Positions 36,823 through 47,222 of a stretch of DNA of 64,000 nt are shown here, piece by piece (the first letter of the stretch is position 1; every line of letters starts with the position of its first letter). This stretch comes from Mycobacterium sp. (lineage in GTDB: Bacteria; Actinomycetota; Actinomycetes; Mycobacteriales; Mycobacteriaceae), in contig JAHFVD010000032.1 of the NCBI GenBank assembly GCA_023264735.1, forward strand, positions 1 through 64,000. The letters are read 5' to 3'. Below the pieces are notes generated by a model, which searched no databases, was not told the DNA's origin, and worked only from the letters and a program-made list of their open reading frames with translations. A program made the translations under genes and the position numbers.

Positions 36823-38865
36823 TCAGTCTTCGGGTATCTGCTGCTCGATCTCGGCCAGCCAGATCCGTGCCGACATGTCTGACGGCGCCCGCCAGTCACC
36901 GCGTGGTGACAACGAACCGCCGTGAGACACCTTGGGCCCGTTCGGCAGAGCCGACCGCTTGAACTGGCTGAACGAGTAGTACCGGGAAGCGAAGACCTGC
37001 AGCCAATGCCGGATCTCCTTGATCGAGTACGCCGGTCGCTTACCCTCGGGGAATCCCGGTGGCCAGTTGCCGCTGTCGGGATCGCTCCAGGCGTGCCAGG
37101 CCAGGAATGCGATCTTGGACGGACGGAAGCCGTACCGCAGCACCTGAAACAGCGAGAAGTCCTGCAGCGAGTACGGACCCACCTTGGCTTCGCTGCTCTG
37201 GATCTCTTCGTCCTCGCCGGTGGGCACCAACTCGGGGGTGATTTCGGTGTCGAGCACCGACTGCAGGATCTCGCCCACTTCATCCTCGAACTGCCCTGAG
37301 GAGATCACCCACCGAATCAGATGCTGGATAAGGGTTTTCGGCACTCCGCCGTTGACGTTGTAGTGCGACATCTGGTCGCCGACGCCGTACGTCGACCAGC
37401 CCAGGCCGAGCTCGGACAGGTCACCAGTGCCCAGAACGATCCCGCCGCGCTGATTCGCGAGCCGGAACAGGTAGTCGGTGCGCAGGCCGGCCTGCACGTT
37501 CTCGAAGGTGACGTCGTAGACCGCTTCACCCCTTGAGAACGGGTGGTCCATCTCGGTCAGCATGAGTGTGGCGGTGTCCCGGATGTCGAGTTCGGCGAAG
37601 GTGACACCCAGCGCGCGAGAAAGCCTGATCGCGTTGTTCTTGGTGCGCTCGCCGGTCGCGAAGCCGGGCAGCGTGAAAGCCAGAATGTCGCTGCGGGGCC
37701 GGTCTTCTCGGTCCATCGCGTGCGCGGCCACGATCAACGCGTGCGTCGAGTCCAGCCCGCCGGACACTCCGATCACAACCTTGGGGTAGTCCAGTGCGCG
37801 CAGCCGCTGCACGAGCCCGGCAACCTGAATGTTGTACCCCTCGTAGCAGTCCTGCTCCAGCCGGAACGGATCGCTTGGCACGAACGGAAAACGTTCGACC
37901 GACCGCAACAGGCCGATGTCGCCGCTCGGCGGTTCGAGCCGGAAACCGATGCGCCGGAACGACTTCAACCGGTCTTGGTGGTGACGACGATTATCGTCGA
38001 ACGTGCCCATCCGAAGCCGCTCGGAGCGCAGCAGATCCAGATCGACATCGGCGACCGAGCGGCGCTCCCCTTTCGGGAACCGTTCGGATTCGGCTAGCAG
38101 ACGGCCGTTTTCGTAGATCATCGTCTGGCCGTCCCAGGCCAGGTCGGTGCTGGATTCACCTTCGCCGGCCGCGGCGTAGACATAGGCCGCCAGGCAGCGC
38201 GACGACGCCGAGCGGGCCAGCAGCTTGCGATCCTCGGCCCGGCCGATGGTGATCGGGCTGCCGGAGAGGTTGGCCAGCACCGTCGCCCCCGCCAGCGCGG
38301 CCTCCGCGCTGGGCGGTATCGGGACGAACATGTCCTCGCAGATTTCGACGTGCAACACCAGCCCCGAGACGTCGTCGGCCTCGAACAGCAGGTCCGGGCC
38401 GAACGGCACGTCGGCCCCACCGATACGGATCGTGCCCGTCGCATCGTCGCCGGCCGCAACCTGGCGGCGTTCGTAGAACTCCCGATATGTCGGCAGGTAG
38501 GACTTGGGGGCCACCCCCAGCACCGCACCGCGGTGGATCACCACCGCGGTGTTGTAGATGCGGTGCAGGTAGCGCAGTGGCGCACCCACCACCAGCACAG
38601 GAAACAGGTCGGCCGATGCCGCGACAACGTCCGCCAGAGCGGCCTCGACGGCATCGAGTAGGGAGTCCTGCAGCAGGATGTCCTCGATGGAGTAGCCCGA
38701 CAGGGTGAGCTCGGGAAACACTGCCACCGCAACGCTCTCGTCGTGGCAGGCCCTGGCAATCCGCAGCACCGACTCGGCGTTGGCAGCGGGGTCCGCGAGC
38801 ACCGTGCGGTGGGTGCAGGCGGCCAGCCGCACGAAGCCGTGCTGGTAGGCGGAGTAGAAATCCAT
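36823..38865 (-). CDS. nadE: Glutamine-dependent NAD+ synthetase
   Basis: A 680-residue two-domain enzyme, the same size as M. tuberculosis NadE. The N-terminal nitrilase-like glutaminase has Glu52 (FPELTLSGYS), a lysine in APKSYLPTYREFYERR and a cysteine in VEICEDMFVP. The C-terminal synthetase has the ATP pyrophosphatase loop VIGVSGGLDSTHAL. It turns deamido-NAD into NAD with ammonia channelled from glutamine. ATG 38865 opens MDFYSAYQHGFVRLAA. Single gene, convergent with the crotonase. Confidence 0.97.
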   Translation of the reverse strand: MDFYSAYQHGFVRLAACTHRTVLADPAANAESVLRIARACHDESVAVAVFPELTLSGYSIEDILLQDSLLDAVEAALADVVAASADLFPVLVVGAPLRYLHRIYNTAVVIHRGAVLGVAPKSYLPTYREFYERRQVAAGDDATGTIRIGGADVPFGPDLLFEADDVSGLVLHVEICEDMFVPIPPSAEAALAGATVLANLSGSPITIGRAEDRKLLARSASSRCLAAYVYAAAGEGESSTDLAWDGQTMIYENGRLLAESERFPKGERRSVADVDLDLLRSERLRMGTFDDNRRHHQDRLKSFRRIGFRLEPPSGDIGLLRSVERFPFVPSDPFRLEQDCYEGYNIQVAGLVQRLRALDYPKVVIGVSGGLDSTHALIVAAHAMDREDRPRSDILAFTLPGFATGERTKNNAIRLSRALGVTFAELDIRDTATLMLTEMDHPFSRGEAVYDVTFENVQAGLRTDYLFRLANQRGGIVLGTGDLSELGLGWSTYGVGDQMSHYNVNGGVPKTLIQHLIRWVISSGQFEDEVGEILQSVLDTEITPELVPTGEDEEIQSSEAKVGPYSLQDFSLFQVLRYGFRPSKIAFLAWHAWSDPDSGNWPPGFPEGKRPAYSIKEIRHWLQVFASRYYSFSQFKRSALPNGPKVSHGGSLSPRGDWRAPSDMSARIWLAEIEQQIPED

Positions 38866-39129
38866 GCCCTATTGTCGCCCGTCACCCCCTGGGCGGACGA
38901 GGGAACCCGTGCTTCAGGCATCCGATGGCCCATCCGCCCTATGGAGTGACCCGGGTCACATGAATCGGGCTAAGTGGCTTAGGTTACCACGATCGTTGTG
39001 GCGCAAGGCTTTTGCGTAGGTGGCGCGCGAGTTTCGAGTATGGCCCTACGCGTTCGCATCCGTGGTCGTGGTCGTAGTTTTTCTGCCATGAGGCCGAAAT
39101 TCGCCGGCCGACCAGATCGGGGGATCGAA
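38866..39129. other. Intergenic region before the 39-kb small ORF
   Basis: About 260 bases between the nadE start and the next rightward ORF. It must contain the nadE promoter and that of the small ORF-YdcF pair. GGCTTAGGTTACC at 38977-38989 resembles half of an iron-box but has no second half. Nothing else is recognisable. Confidence 0.4.
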
Positions 39130-39399
39130 ATGTTGTCAGTACACGCTCCTGTCCAGCAGCCGCCGTCGACCGAGGCGTCTCGCGTCGTCGACACCCGGCC
39201 GACCGTGCTGATCACCGCGCAGGAAGTAAAGCTGTTGACGGCAGCCGCCATCGCGGCGCCGGCCAGGCAGGGCCTGTTCTCGCGGTGGATTGCGGCCCAC
39301 CGGGCGGCCCGCGATGCCCGGCCCAGCCGGCGGTCGTATACCGCCCACTACGAATTCCTGGAGCACGCCGCGATGGCGCGCGCCATGGAACGCCTTTGA
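39130..39399 (+). CDS. Small hypothetical protein
   Basis: An 89-residue ORF from ATG 39130, preceded by GGGGGATC which serves as ribosome-binding site. It has a Pro/Thr-rich N-terminus (HAPVQQPPSTEASRVVDTRP), a hydrophobic stretch VLITAQEVKLLTAAAIAAPA and a basic helical C-terminus (WIAAHRAARDARPSRR and EHAAMARAMERL). I recognise no family. It is 76 bases upstream of the YdcF gene in the same direction. Longer starts at 38998 and 39088 exist but look less natural. Confidence 0.5.
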   Translation: MLSVHAPVQQPPSTEASRVVDTRPTVLITAQEVKLLTAAAIAAPARQGLFSRWIAAHRAARDARPSRRSYTAHYEFLEHAAMARAMERL

Positions 39400-39475
39400 C
39401 GCCTGCGACGCAAGTAACAGCAGCGCACACCCCTGCGATTACTCAGGCAGTAATTCCAAACGGGTCGGAGGAAGC

Positions 39476-40072
39476 GTGCGACGTCGATGGAAGGCCGCCT
39501 GCGGCGCCCTGATCCTGGTTGTCGCCGCCATGCTCGGGGAACTCGTTCCCGCTGCGGCACTGGCCGACCCGGTACCGGTACCCGCGCCCGCACCGGTCGC
39601 CAAGGACTTCTCGAACCCGGCGATCGTGGTGCTGGGATATGGCCTGCTGCCCGACGGTTCGATGCGGATGATCCTGCGCCGCCGAGTGCTGACCGGGCTC
39701 GCGGTCGCTCAGATGTACCCGCACTCACCGATCATCGTCACCGGCGGTAACCCGCAGAACGGCGTGACGGAAGCCGCGCAGATGCGCCGCATGCTGTTGA
39801 TGCTCGGCTTCCCCGACAGCCGGATCATCGTGGAGGACAAGGCCAACAGCACGGTGCAGAACGCGCGGTTCTCAGTCCCCCTGGCCAACCAGGCCGGCAC
39901 GTCGGGCATCATCCTGGTGACCTCGTCGACGCATCAGGGCCGCGCCGACGGCGATTTCGTCGACGCCGGGGCCAACCTGCTGGCCACCGTGAGCTACCCG
40001 GATGGAAATCCGACGCTGAACATCACCCAGTTCGCTCACGACGTGCTCAGCCCGCTCATCAATTTCGGCTGA
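39476..40072 (+). CDS. YdcF-family secreted protein (DUF218)
   Basis: A 198-residue exported protein. A signal peptide (RRRWKAACGALILVVAAML then AAALADP) is followed by a YdcF/DUF218 domain: IVVLGYGLLPDGSMRMILRR, SPIIVTGGNPQNGVTEAAQM and IIVEDKANSTVQNARF. Some YdcF proteins bind S-adenosylmethionine; members such as SanA and ElyC act in envelope biogenesis. GTG 39476 follows a strong GGAGGA ribosome-binding site. It lies 18 bases before the sirtuin gene, likely one transcript. Confidence 0.9.
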   Translation: MRRRWKAACGALILVVAAMLGELVPAAALADPVPVPAPAPVAKDFSNPAIVVLGYGLLPDGSMRMILRRRVLTGLAVAQMYPHSPIIVTGGNPQNGVTEAAQMRRMLLMLGFPDSRIIVEDKANSTVQNARFSVPLANQAGTSGIILVTSSTHQGRADGDFVDAGANLLATVSYPDGNPTLNITQFAHDVLSPLINFG

Positions 40073-40090
40073 GCACATACCCTGGAGGAC

Positions 40091-40924
40091 GTGGAAAGCC
40101 CCGAACTCGTCGCCCTGTTGGCGGGCCGTCGTGTCGCGGTGCTCACCGGGGCCGGGATCTCCACCGACTCGGGCATTCCCGACTATCGCGGCCCCGACTC
40201 GCCGCCGGCGAACCCGATGACGATCCGCCAGTTCACCTCGAGCCGCGCGTTCCGGCAGCGGTACTGGGCCCGCAACCACCTGGGCTGGCGGCACATGGCT
40301 CAGACCCTGCCCAATGCCGGACATCGGGCGCTGGCGCACCTGGAGCGAGTCGGCGTGGTCAGCGGCGTCATCACCCAGAACGTGGACCTGCTGCACACCA
40401 AGGCCGGCAGCCACAACGTCATCAACCTGCACGGCACCTATGCGCAGGTGGTGTGCCTGGACTGCGGGCACACCATGTCGCGCGCGGCGCTGGCCGACGA
40501 ACTCGAGGCGGCCAATCCGGGGTTCGCCGAGCGCGCTGAACGACTGGGCGGCATCGCCGTTGCGCCCGATGCGGACGCCATGGTCACCGACACCGAGTCG
40601 TTCGACTTCATCGACTGCCCGTCGTGCGGCGGGATGCTCAAACCCGACATCGTCTACTTCGGCGAGAGTGTGCGCAAAGAGATTGTCGCGCAGGCCTATT
40701 CGCTCGTTGAAGAGTCGGACGCATTGCTGGTCGCCGGGTCCTCGCTGACGGTGTTCTCCGGATACCGGTTCGTGCGGCAGGCCGCCGCGCTGGGCATCCC
40801 GGTCGCGATCGTGAACCGTGGCACCACCCGCGGCGACCACCTCGCCGCGGTCACGGTGGACAGCGGCTGTTCGCCGATGCTGGCGTTATTGGCCGACGAG
40901 CTGTCCGGGCTGATGTCCGCCTGA
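40091..40924 (+). CDS. Sir2-family NAD-dependent protein deacylase
   Basis: A 277-residue sirtuin. NAD-binding motifs are VLTGAGISTDSGIPDYRG, TQNVDLLH and VAGSSLTVFSGYRF; the catalytic histidine is in INLHGTYAQVVC; a zinc ribbon is formed by CLDCG and CPSCGG. The sequence between (MVTDTESFDFIDCPSC) and PDIVYFGE indicates the longer bacterial and mitochondrial Sirt4-like class, which may act as ADP-ribosyl or acyl transferase. The start is GTG 40091. It is convergent with proB and has only a 1-base gap at the stops. Confidence 0.93.
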   Translation: MESPELVALLAGRRVAVLTGAGISTDSGIPDYRGPDSPPANPMTIRQFTSSRAFRQRYWARNHLGWRHMAQTLPNAGHRALAHLERVGVVSGVITQNVDLLHTKAGSHNVINLHGTYAQVVCLDCGHTMSRAALADELEAANPGFAERAERLGGIAVAPDADAMVTDTESFDFIDCPSCGGMLKPDIVYFGESVRKEIVAQAYSLVEESDALLVAGSSLTVFSGYRFVRQAAALGIPVAIVNRGTTRGDHLAAVTVDSGCSPMLALLADELSGLMSA

Positions 40925-40925
40925 G

Positions 40926-42026
40926 CTACACGGCCACCAGGTCGTCGGCGTGCACGGCGGGACGGCGCATGTCGGCAGGCAGGTCTGAGGTCGACCGCCC
41001 GATCATCGTCGTCAGCTCGCCGGCGTCGTAGGCCACCACCCCGCGGGCGACCATCTCCCCGTCCAGATCGCGCAGCTCGACGACGTCACCGCCGAAGAAC
41101 CGACCACTCACCTCGGTGATCCCGGCCGCCAGCAGGGAGCGCCGCTGCTTGACCACCGCACGCACCGCGCCGGCATCCAGCGTCAGGGCACCGGCGGCCT
41201 CGGCGGCGTAGCGAACCCAGAACCGTCGCGCCGACATCCGGTCGGGCCGTGGGGCGAACACCGTACCCACCGAGGCGTCGGTCAGCGCGGCGGCGGCATC
41301 GCCCGCCGCGGCCAGCAACACCGGAACCCCGGCGTCGGCGGCCAGCAGCGCCGAGGACAGCTTGGACCGCATCCCGCCGGTACCCAGCCGACTGCCCTGA
41401 CCGGCTACCACGCCGTCGAGGTCGTCCGGCCCGCTCACCTCAGGGATGAACCGCGCGTCACCCTTCCGCGGATCCGCGTCGTAGAGCCCGTCGATATCGG
41501 AGAGCAGGATCAGCGCATCCGCGCCGACCAGGTGGGCCACCAGCGACGAGAGCCGGTCGTTGTCACCGAAGCGAATCTCATTGGTGGCCACGGTGTCGTT
41601 CTCGTTGACGATCGCCACCGCGTGCAGGGATCGCAGCCGGTCCAGCGTGCGCTGGGCGTTGGTGTGCTGCACCCGCATCGAAATGTCGTGCGCGGTCAGC
41701 AGCACTTGGCCGACCGTGCGGTCGTAGCGCGCGAAGGCCGCACTCCAGGCGTTGACCAGGGCGACCTGACCGACACTGGCCGCGGCCTGCTTGGTTGCCA
41801 GATCGGTCGGGCGCCGGTTCAGGCCCAGCGGCTCGATACCGGCCGCGATCGCACCCGAGGACACGATGACGACGTCGGAGCCCGCCTGCATCCGCGCCTC
41901 GATCGCGTCGACGAGCTGGGCCAGCCGGCCGGCGTCGAACAACCCCGACTTCGTGGTCAGGGCGGTGGTGCCGATCTTGACGACGACGCTGCGCGCGGCG
42001 CGCACCGCGTCGCGGTACTGGCTCAC
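40926..42026 (-). CDS. proB: Glutamate 5-kinase
   Basis: A 366-residue ProB with an amino-acid-kinase domain ([56 protein letters not shown]) and a C-terminal PUA domain (residues about 280-360). It phosphorylates glutamate at the first step of proline synthesis, normally feedback-inhibited by proline. GTG 42026 overlaps the obg stop (GTGA), so it is coupled to obg. proA is 7 kb away in a separate operon. Confidence 0.97.
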   Translation of the reverse strand: MSQYRDAVRAARSVVVKIGTTALTTKSGLFDAGRLAQLVDAIEARMQAGSDVVIVSSGAIAAGIEPLGLNRRPTDLATKQAAASVGQVALVNAWSAAFARYDRTVGQVLLTAHDISMRVQHTNAQRTLDRLRSLHAVAIVNENDTVATNEIRFGDNDRLSSLVAHLVGADALILLSDIDGLYDADPRKGDARFIPEVSGPDDLDGVVAGQGSRLGTGGMRSKLSSALLAADAGVPVLLAAAGDAAAALTDASVGTVFAPRPDRMSARRFWVRYAAEAAGALTLDAGAVRAVVKQRRSLLAAGITEVSGRFFGGDVVELRDLDGEMVARGVVAYDAGELTTMIGRSTSDLPADMRRPAVHADDLVAV

Positions 42027-43471
42027 GCCCCGTCCTCGTGTTCGCGACGCTGGCGGCGGGCCTCCTTGCGCTCGTCGGCACCGATTCGGTCGGTTTGCTC
42101 CAGCCGGATATCGGTACCACGACCGGTCTGGATGACGTCGACACCGGCCGGGGTCTGCGGCTCCCAGTCGAAGGTCATATCGCCGATGGTGACCGCGCAG
42201 CCGGGTTTGGCGCCCTGCCGCCGCAATTCGTCCTCGACCCCGAGCCGGGCCAGCCGGTCGCCGAGGTAGCCGACGGCTTCGTCATTGTCGAAGTTGGTCT
42301 GGACGATCCAGCGTTCTGGCCGCACCCCGCGCACGATGAAGCCGCCGGGATTGGCATGGTCGGGCTCGACGGTGAAACCGGTCCGGTCGACCGGGACCGG
42401 CTTGATCACCGGGCGTCGCTGTACCACCTCCGGCTGTGCGGCCGCATACGCCGCCACCATGTCCCACAGCGCAAACGTCAGCTCCCGCAAGCCTTCCCGG
42501 CTCACGGTGGACACCTCGAACACCGGCCAGCCACGCGCCTCGACGTCGGCGCGCACGAATTCGGCCAGCTCTCTTGCCTCGGGGATGTCGATCTTGTTGA
42601 GCACCACTGCCCGCGGGCGGTCGGCCAGATCGCCGAGTGTCGAATCACCTTGCAGCGTTGGTCGATACGCGGCCAACTCGGCCTCCAACGCGTCGATATC
42701 GGAGATCGGGTCGCGGCCCGGTTCCAGGGTGGCGCAGTCGACCACATGGACCAGCAGCGCACACCGCTCGATGTGGCGCAGGAAGTCCAGGCCCAGCCCA
42801 CGGCCCTGCGAGGCGCCCGGGATCAATCCGGGGACATCGGCGACGGTAAAGGTGTGATCCCCCGCCGATACGACACCGAGATTGGGCACCAGCGTGGTGA
42901 ACGGGTAGTCCGCGATCTTGGGCTTGGCCGCTGAGATCGTCGACACCAGCGAGGATTTGCCGGCCGACGGGAAGCCGATCAGCCCGACGTCGGCGACGGT
43001 CTTGAGCTCCAGGGTGAGCTCGCGTTCCTCGCCCTTCTCACCGAGCAACGCGAAACCCGGGGCCTTGCGGGCCCGCGAGGCCAGCGCGGCGTTGCCCAGC
43101 CCACCACGGCCGCCCTCGGCTGCCACGAAGCGGGTGCCCGCACCGACCAGATCGGCCAGCAGGCGGCCGTTGGCGTCGAGTACGACGGTGCCGTCGGGCA
43201 CCCTCACCTCGAGATCGGAACCGTTAGCTCCCTCGCGGTTATTGCCCATCCCCTGCTTGCCGGACGGGGCATCGACATGCGGGTGGAAATGGAAGTCGAG
43301 CAGGGTGTGCACCTGCGGATCAACGACGAGCACGATACTGCCGCCGCTGCCGCCGTTACCGCCGTCGGGTCCGCCGAGCGGCTTGAACTTCTCGCGGTGT
43401 ACCGACGCGCAGCCGTGCCCACCGCTGCCCGCGCGGGCATGAATGACGGCGCGGTCGACGAAACGGGGCAT
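42023..43471 (-). CDS. obg: Obg GTPase (CgtA)
   Basis: A 482-residue Obg: glycine-rich Obg fold ([26 protein letters not shown]), G domain with [10 protein letters not shown] (G1), FTTLVPNLG (G2), DVPGLI (G3) and NKIDIPEA (G4), then the OCT domain at about 360-430 and a short basic tail ([11 protein letters not shown]). Obg is essential for late 50S maturation and is tied to ppGpp levels. It is downstream of rplU-rpmA, a nearly universal order, and co-transcribed with proB. Confidence 0.97.
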   Translation of the reverse strand: MPRFVDRAVIHARAGSGGHGCASVHREKFKPLGGPDGGNGGSGGSIVLVVDPQVHTLLDFHFHPHVDAPSGKQGMGNNREGANGSDLEVRVPDGTVVLDANGRLLADLVGAGTRFVAAEGGRGGLGNAALASRARKAPGFALLGEKGEERELTLELKTVADVGLIGFPSAGKSSLVSTISAAKPKIADYPFTTLVPNLGVVSAGDHTFTVADVPGLIPGASQGRGLGLDFLRHIERCALLVHVVDCATLEPGRDPISDIDALEAELAAYRPTLQGDSTLGDLADRPRAVVLNKIDIPEARELAEFVRADVEARGWPVFEVSTVSREGLRELTFALWDMVAAYAAAQPEVVQRRPVIKPVPVDRTGFTVEPDHANPGGFIVRGVRPERWIVQTNFDNDEAVGYLGDRLARLGVEDELRRQGAKPGCAVTIGDMTFDWEPQTPAGVDVIQTGRGTDIRLEQTDRIGADERKEARRQRREHEDGA

Positions 43472-43557
43472 CGGAGAGTCCTTTCAACCGCTAAGTGTGA
43501 ACGTGATGCGAGATATCGGCCTCAACCTCGCAGTGGTTTCACACTCGCGAGTGAGAC

Positions 43558-43821
43558 CTACTCCGGTCGCGCGACGCGAACGATGTTGACCGTCCTGCGT
43601 CCGCGCTTCTCACCGAACTCGACGGCGCCGGGTGCGGTGGCGAACAGGGTGTCGTCGCCGCCACGGCCGACGTTCACGCCGGGGTGGAAGTGCGTGCCGC
43701 GCTGGCGGACGAGGATCTCGCCGGCCTTGACGACCTGGCCGCCGAACCGCTTGACGCCGAGGCGCTGGGCGTTGGAATCGCGACCGTTGCGTGAGCTGGA
43801 AGCGCCCTTCTTATGTGCCAT
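43558..43821 (-). CDS. rpmA: 50S ribosomal protein L27
   Basis: An 87-residue L27 (bL27). The sequence [20 protein letters not shown] and [24 protein letters not shown] region ([12 protein letters not shown]) are diagnostic. L27's N-terminus reaches the peptidyl transferase centre. No N-terminal cleavage extension is present. It is 14 bases after the rplU stop and 86 bases before obg, forming rplU-rpmA-obg-proB. Confidence 0.98.
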   Translation of the reverse strand: MAHKKGASSSRNGRDSNAQRLGVKRFGGQVVKAGEILVRQRGTHFHPGVNVGRGGDDTLFATAPGAVEFGEKRGRRTVNIVRVARPE

Positions 43822-43835
43822 GTCAGTACGCTCCC

Positions 43836-44147
43836 TTACTTGATTCCGGTGACCTTGAGCACCGTCAGCGGCTGACGGTGGCCCTGCCGCTTGTGGTAGC
43901 CGGTCTTGTTCTTGAACTTGTGGATGCGGATCTTCGGGCCCTTGGTGTGCTCGAGCACCTCACCGGTGACGGCAACCTTCTCCAGCGCCTTGGCGTCGGA
44001 GGTGACCTTCGCGCCGTCGACCACCAGGGCGACGGGCAGAGAAACGGAGCCACCGGCCTCGACCTCGAGCTTCTCGACCTTGACTATGTCTCCAACGGCG
44101 ACCTTGTACTGCTTGCCGCCGGTCTTGACGATTGCGTACGTCGCCAT
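43836..44147 (-). CDS. rplU: 50S ribosomal protein L21
   Basis: A 103-residue L21 (bL21) beginning [20 protein letters not shown] and ending [16 protein letters not shown], both strongly conserved. It binds 23S rRNA. ATG 44147 is supported by a GAGGAAACG ribosome-binding site; the longer frame up to 44234 is non-conserved. It is the first gene of the rplU-rpmA unit, about 156 bases after rne. Confidence 0.98.
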   Translation of the reverse strand: MATYAIVKTGGKQYKVAVGDIVKVEKLEVEAGGSVSLPVALVVDGAKVTSDAKALEKVAVTGEVLEHTKGPKIRIHKFKNKTGYHKRQGHRQPLTVLKVTGIK

Positions 44148-44303
44148 CGTTTCCTCTGCCTTGCTCTGCGGGCGCGCGCTAACCGAAGCTGCGTGCGCGG
44201 GTCTGGGGTTGCGGGATCTTGAGCCCGCTGCCACCGGCGTCGGACGCCTGGAGACAACTGCTCAAGGTTACGTGACCAGCACCGGGAGGGTCAAACCGCC
44301 ACT

Positions 44304-47222
44304 CTAGGAAGCTGGCGGTCCAGCCGGCCGTGCTGCCGCCCGGCGCCGATGCCTGCCAGCCGACGCCGCCGGTTCCGGGGCTACGACGGCCTGGTCGACG
44401 TCATATTCGTCGGATTCGGACTCGTCATCCTCGTCCTCGTCGTCGTCATCCTCGTCGTCCTCGTCATCGTCATCGTCATCGTCATCGACGTCGAGGTTGT
44501 CCTCGTCGAGGTCCTCGTCGTCCTCGTCCAGGTCGACGTCGATCTCGTCTTCGTCGTCGTCCTCGTCGTCCTCGTCGTCGTCATCGTCCAGATCTTCGGC
44601 AGCGACTTCGTCGATGACCTGCTCGGCGGTATCTGCATCCTCGTAAGAGACCGCCTCCCGCTCGATCTCGTCGGCCAGCTCTTCCTCGGCCTCGTCGTCC
44701 TCGTGCTTACCGTTGGCCGCCGCCATCGCCTTGAACATCGGATGCTCACTGGAGTGCTGCGGCACCTTCGCGACCGGCGCCTCTTCGGTGCGGCCACGCT
44801 TGCCCCGCTTGCCTCGCCGGCCACCGCCAGTGCCAGCACTCGGCTCGGACCTACGCCCGGCGGCCTGTGCGGTGTCGATCGGATCGGCGTGCAGCACGAT
44901 GCCTCGGCCACTGCAGTGCGTGCACGTGGTCGAGAACGCCTCGATCAGCCCGGTGCCCAGCTTCTTACGGGTCAGCTGGACCAGGCCGAGCGAGGTCACC
45001 TCCGACACCTGATGACGGGTGCGGTCGCGGCCCAGCGCCTCGGTCAGCCGCCGCAGCACCAAATCGCGGTTGGACTCCAACACCATGTCGATGAAGTCGA
45101 TCACCACGATGCCGCCGATATCGCGCAGCCGCAGCTGACGCACGACCTCCTCGGCCGCCTCGAGATTGTTCTTGGTGACGGTCTGCTCGAGGTTGCCGCC
45201 CGCGCCGGTGAACTTTCCGGTGTTGACGTCGACGACCGTCATCGCCTCGGTGCGGTCGATCACCAGGGTGCCGCCCGAGGGCAGCCACACCTTGCGATCC
45301 AGCGCCTTGGCCAGCTGCTCGTCGATGCGATGCACCGCGAACACGTCCGGCCCGTCGCCACCGGGCGGATCGTACTTGGTCAGCTTCGAAACAAGATCGG
45401 GCGCAACGGAACTCACGTAGCCATGGATGGTCTCCCAGGCGTCGTCGCCCGAGACGATCAATCCGGAGAAGTCCTCATTGAACAAGTCGCGGATCACCTT
45501 GACCAGTACGTCGGGCTCTTCGTAGAGCGCGACGGCGGCGCCGGCTTTGTTGCCCTTGACCCGCTCGGCTTCCTCGGCGATCGTGGTCCAGCGTTCCTGC
45601 AGCCGGGTGACGTCGCCGCGGATGTCCTCTTCCTTCACGCCTTCAGAGGCGGTCCGGATGATCACACCGGCGTCGTCGGGCACCACGTCGCGCAGGATTT
45701 CCTTGAGCCGCTGACGTTCGGTGTCGGGCAGCTTGCGGCTGATCCCGGTCGACGACGCACCCGGCACGTACACGAGGTAGCGCCCGGCCAGCGACACCTG
45801 GGTGGTCAGACGCGCACCCTTGTGGCCGACAGGGTCCTTGCTGACCTGCACGACGACGTAGTCGCCGGGCTTGAGAGCCTGTTCGATCTTGCGCTGCGCG
45901 CCGCCGAGGCCGGCGGCCTCCCAGTTCACCTCACCGGCGTAGAGCACACCGTTGCGGCCGCGGCCGATGTCGACGAATGCGGCCTCCATCGAGGGCAGCA
46001 CGTTCTGCACGATGCCGAGGTAGATGTTGCCGACCAGAGAAGCAGAAGCCGCCGACGTCACAAAATGCTCGACGACGACCCCGTCCTCCATGACGGCGAT
46101 CTGGGTATAGCGGGCACCCTCGTGCGGGGGTTCGGTGCGGATCTTGTCGCGCACGACCATGACGCGTTCGACGGCTTCGCGGCGGGCCAGGAATTCGGCC
46201 TCGGACAGGATCGGCGGGCGCCTGCGGCCGGCGTCGCGGCCGTCGCGGCGGCGCTGACGCTTCGCCTCGAGCCGGGTGGAGCCGCTGATGCCCTGGATGG
46301 CGTCTGCGTCCTTTTCGGCACGGTCATTTCTGTCTTTGCGCGGCGCGCGCTCGTGGACCACGGTGTTCGGCGGGTCGTCCGAGGATCCATCGTCGCCGGC
46401 ATCGCCGCCGCCGCCGGACTTGCGGCGCCGCCGCCTGCGGCGACGCCGGGTCGCGGCCTCACCACTGCCCGACTCGTCGTCGCTGTCGTCGTCATCGCCT
46501 TCCGACTCCTCGCCGGCCTCGGCGTTCTCGTCAGCGCCTTCGGGCCGCTCCGAATCGTCGCCTGCCTCACCGTCAGGACCGCCCTGCTCGCCACGGCCAC
46601 GACCGCGACCGCGGCGGCCACGGCGGCGACGCCGGTTGGCGGGGCGTTCGGACTGGTCGCCGTCGGCTTCGGAGGTGGACTCGTCGTCCTCGTCGTCGTC
46701 GTCCTCGTCGTCGTCCTCGTCGTCACCGGCGGCGCGGGTGGCACGACGTTCGGCCTCGACCGGCTGCGGGGCGACGAACAGCGGCATGTACGCCGCCTGC
46801 TCGACCGGAGCGGTCTCGAGGATCAGCCGCGACTCCGGCTCCTCCGACGCTTCGTTGGCTTCGGCCGGCTCGGCGATCTCAGGGGCTTCGGCGGCCTCGG
46901 TATCGATCTCGAGCATCAGCGCCTCGGGCGCCGGGGTTTCCTGCGCTGCCGGCTCGGCGGTGCTGTCCTCGGGGCTGGCCGCCAGGACATCGCGGACCCG
47001 CACCGCGTCGGTGCGATCCACGCTGGAGTGCGGGCTTCTCGCGCGGCCGTCAAGCTCGCTCAAGGCGTCGAGCACGCGCCGGCTCGTGGTGCCGAGCACG
47101 CGTGCGAGCGAATGCACCCTCAGGCGCTCAGGCAGATCGTGACCCGCGGCAGGTGCCGGGGGTCCCCACTCCGTCTGGGGTTCGTTTTCGGGTAGTTCCT
47201 GATAGAGGTCATCGTCGGCCAC
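44304..47222 (-). CDS. rne: Ribonuclease E/G
   Basis: A 972-residue RNase E/G. The catalytic core lies at about 330-800: S1-like segment (NIYLGIVQNVLPSMEAAFVD), the 5'-sensor and RNase H-like parts (VQVSKDPVGHKGARLTTQVS), DNase I-like domain with the metal residues in MTVVDVNTGKFTG and IVVIDFIDM, and the zinc-link CTHCSGRG. Both ends are disordered: the N-terminus has acid blocks, Arg/Gly-rich parts (RRRRGRRGRGRGRG) and RRRRRRRRRK; the C-terminus is a long Asp/Glu tract then a basic end. It is the main mRNA-decay and rRNA-processing enzyme. GTG 47222 follows GAGGAGAATAC. Confidence 0.96.
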   Translation of the reverse strand: MADDDLYQELPENEPQTEWGPPAPAAGHDLPERLRVHSLARVLGTTSRRVLDALSELDGRARSPHSSVDRTDAVRVRDVLAASPEDSTAEPAAQETPAPEALMLEIDTEAAEAPEIAEPAEANEASEEPESRLILETAPVEQAAYMPLFVAPQPVEAERRATRAAGDDEDDDEDDDDEDDESTSEADGDQSERPANRRRRRGRRGRGRGRGEQGGPDGEAGDDSERPEGADENAEAGEESEGDDDDSDDESGSGEAATRRRRRRRRRKSGGGGDAGDDGSSDDPPNTVVHERAPRKDRNDRAEKDADAIQGISGSTRLEAKRQRRRDGRDAGRRRPPILSEAEFLARREAVERVMVVRDKIRTEPPHEGARYTQIAVMEDGVVVEHFVTSAASASLVGNIYLGIVQNVLPSMEAAFVDIGRGRNGVLYAGEVNWEAAGLGGAQRKIEQALKPGDYVVVQVSKDPVGHKGARLTTQVSLAGRYLVYVPGASSTGISRKLPDTERQRLKEILRDVVPDDAGVIIRTASEGVKEEDIRGDVTRLQERWTTIAEEAERVKGNKAGAAVALYEEPDVLVKVIRDLFNEDFSGLIVSGDDAWETIHGYVSSVAPDLVSKLTKYDPPGGDGPDVFAVHRIDEQLAKALDRKVWLPSGGTLVIDRTEAMTVVDVNTGKFTGAGGNLEQTVTKNNLEAAEEVVRQLRLRDIGGIVVIDFIDMVLESNRDLVLRRLTEALGRDRTRHQVSEVTSLGLVQLTRKKLGTGLIEAFSTTCTHCSGRGIVLHADPIDTAQAAGRRSEPSAGTGGGRRGKRGKRGRTEEAPVAKVPQHSSEHPMFKAMAAANGKHEDDEAEEELADEIEREAVSYEDADTAEQVIDEVAAEDLDDDDDEDDEDDDEDEIDVDLDEDDEDLDEDNLDVDDDDDDDDEDDEDDDDEDEDDESESDEYDVDQAVVAPEPAASAGRHRRRAAARPAGPPAS

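Noticed and set aside
38977..38989. IdeR iron box (TTAGGTTA)
   Set aside because: Only one half of the 19-base dyad is present; the second half does not match.
44349..47195. A 948-codon open frame on the plus strand across rne
   Set aside because: It is the antisense image of rne; its Val/Leu/Ile runs mirror the Asp/Glu and Arg codons of rne and no domain is recognisable.
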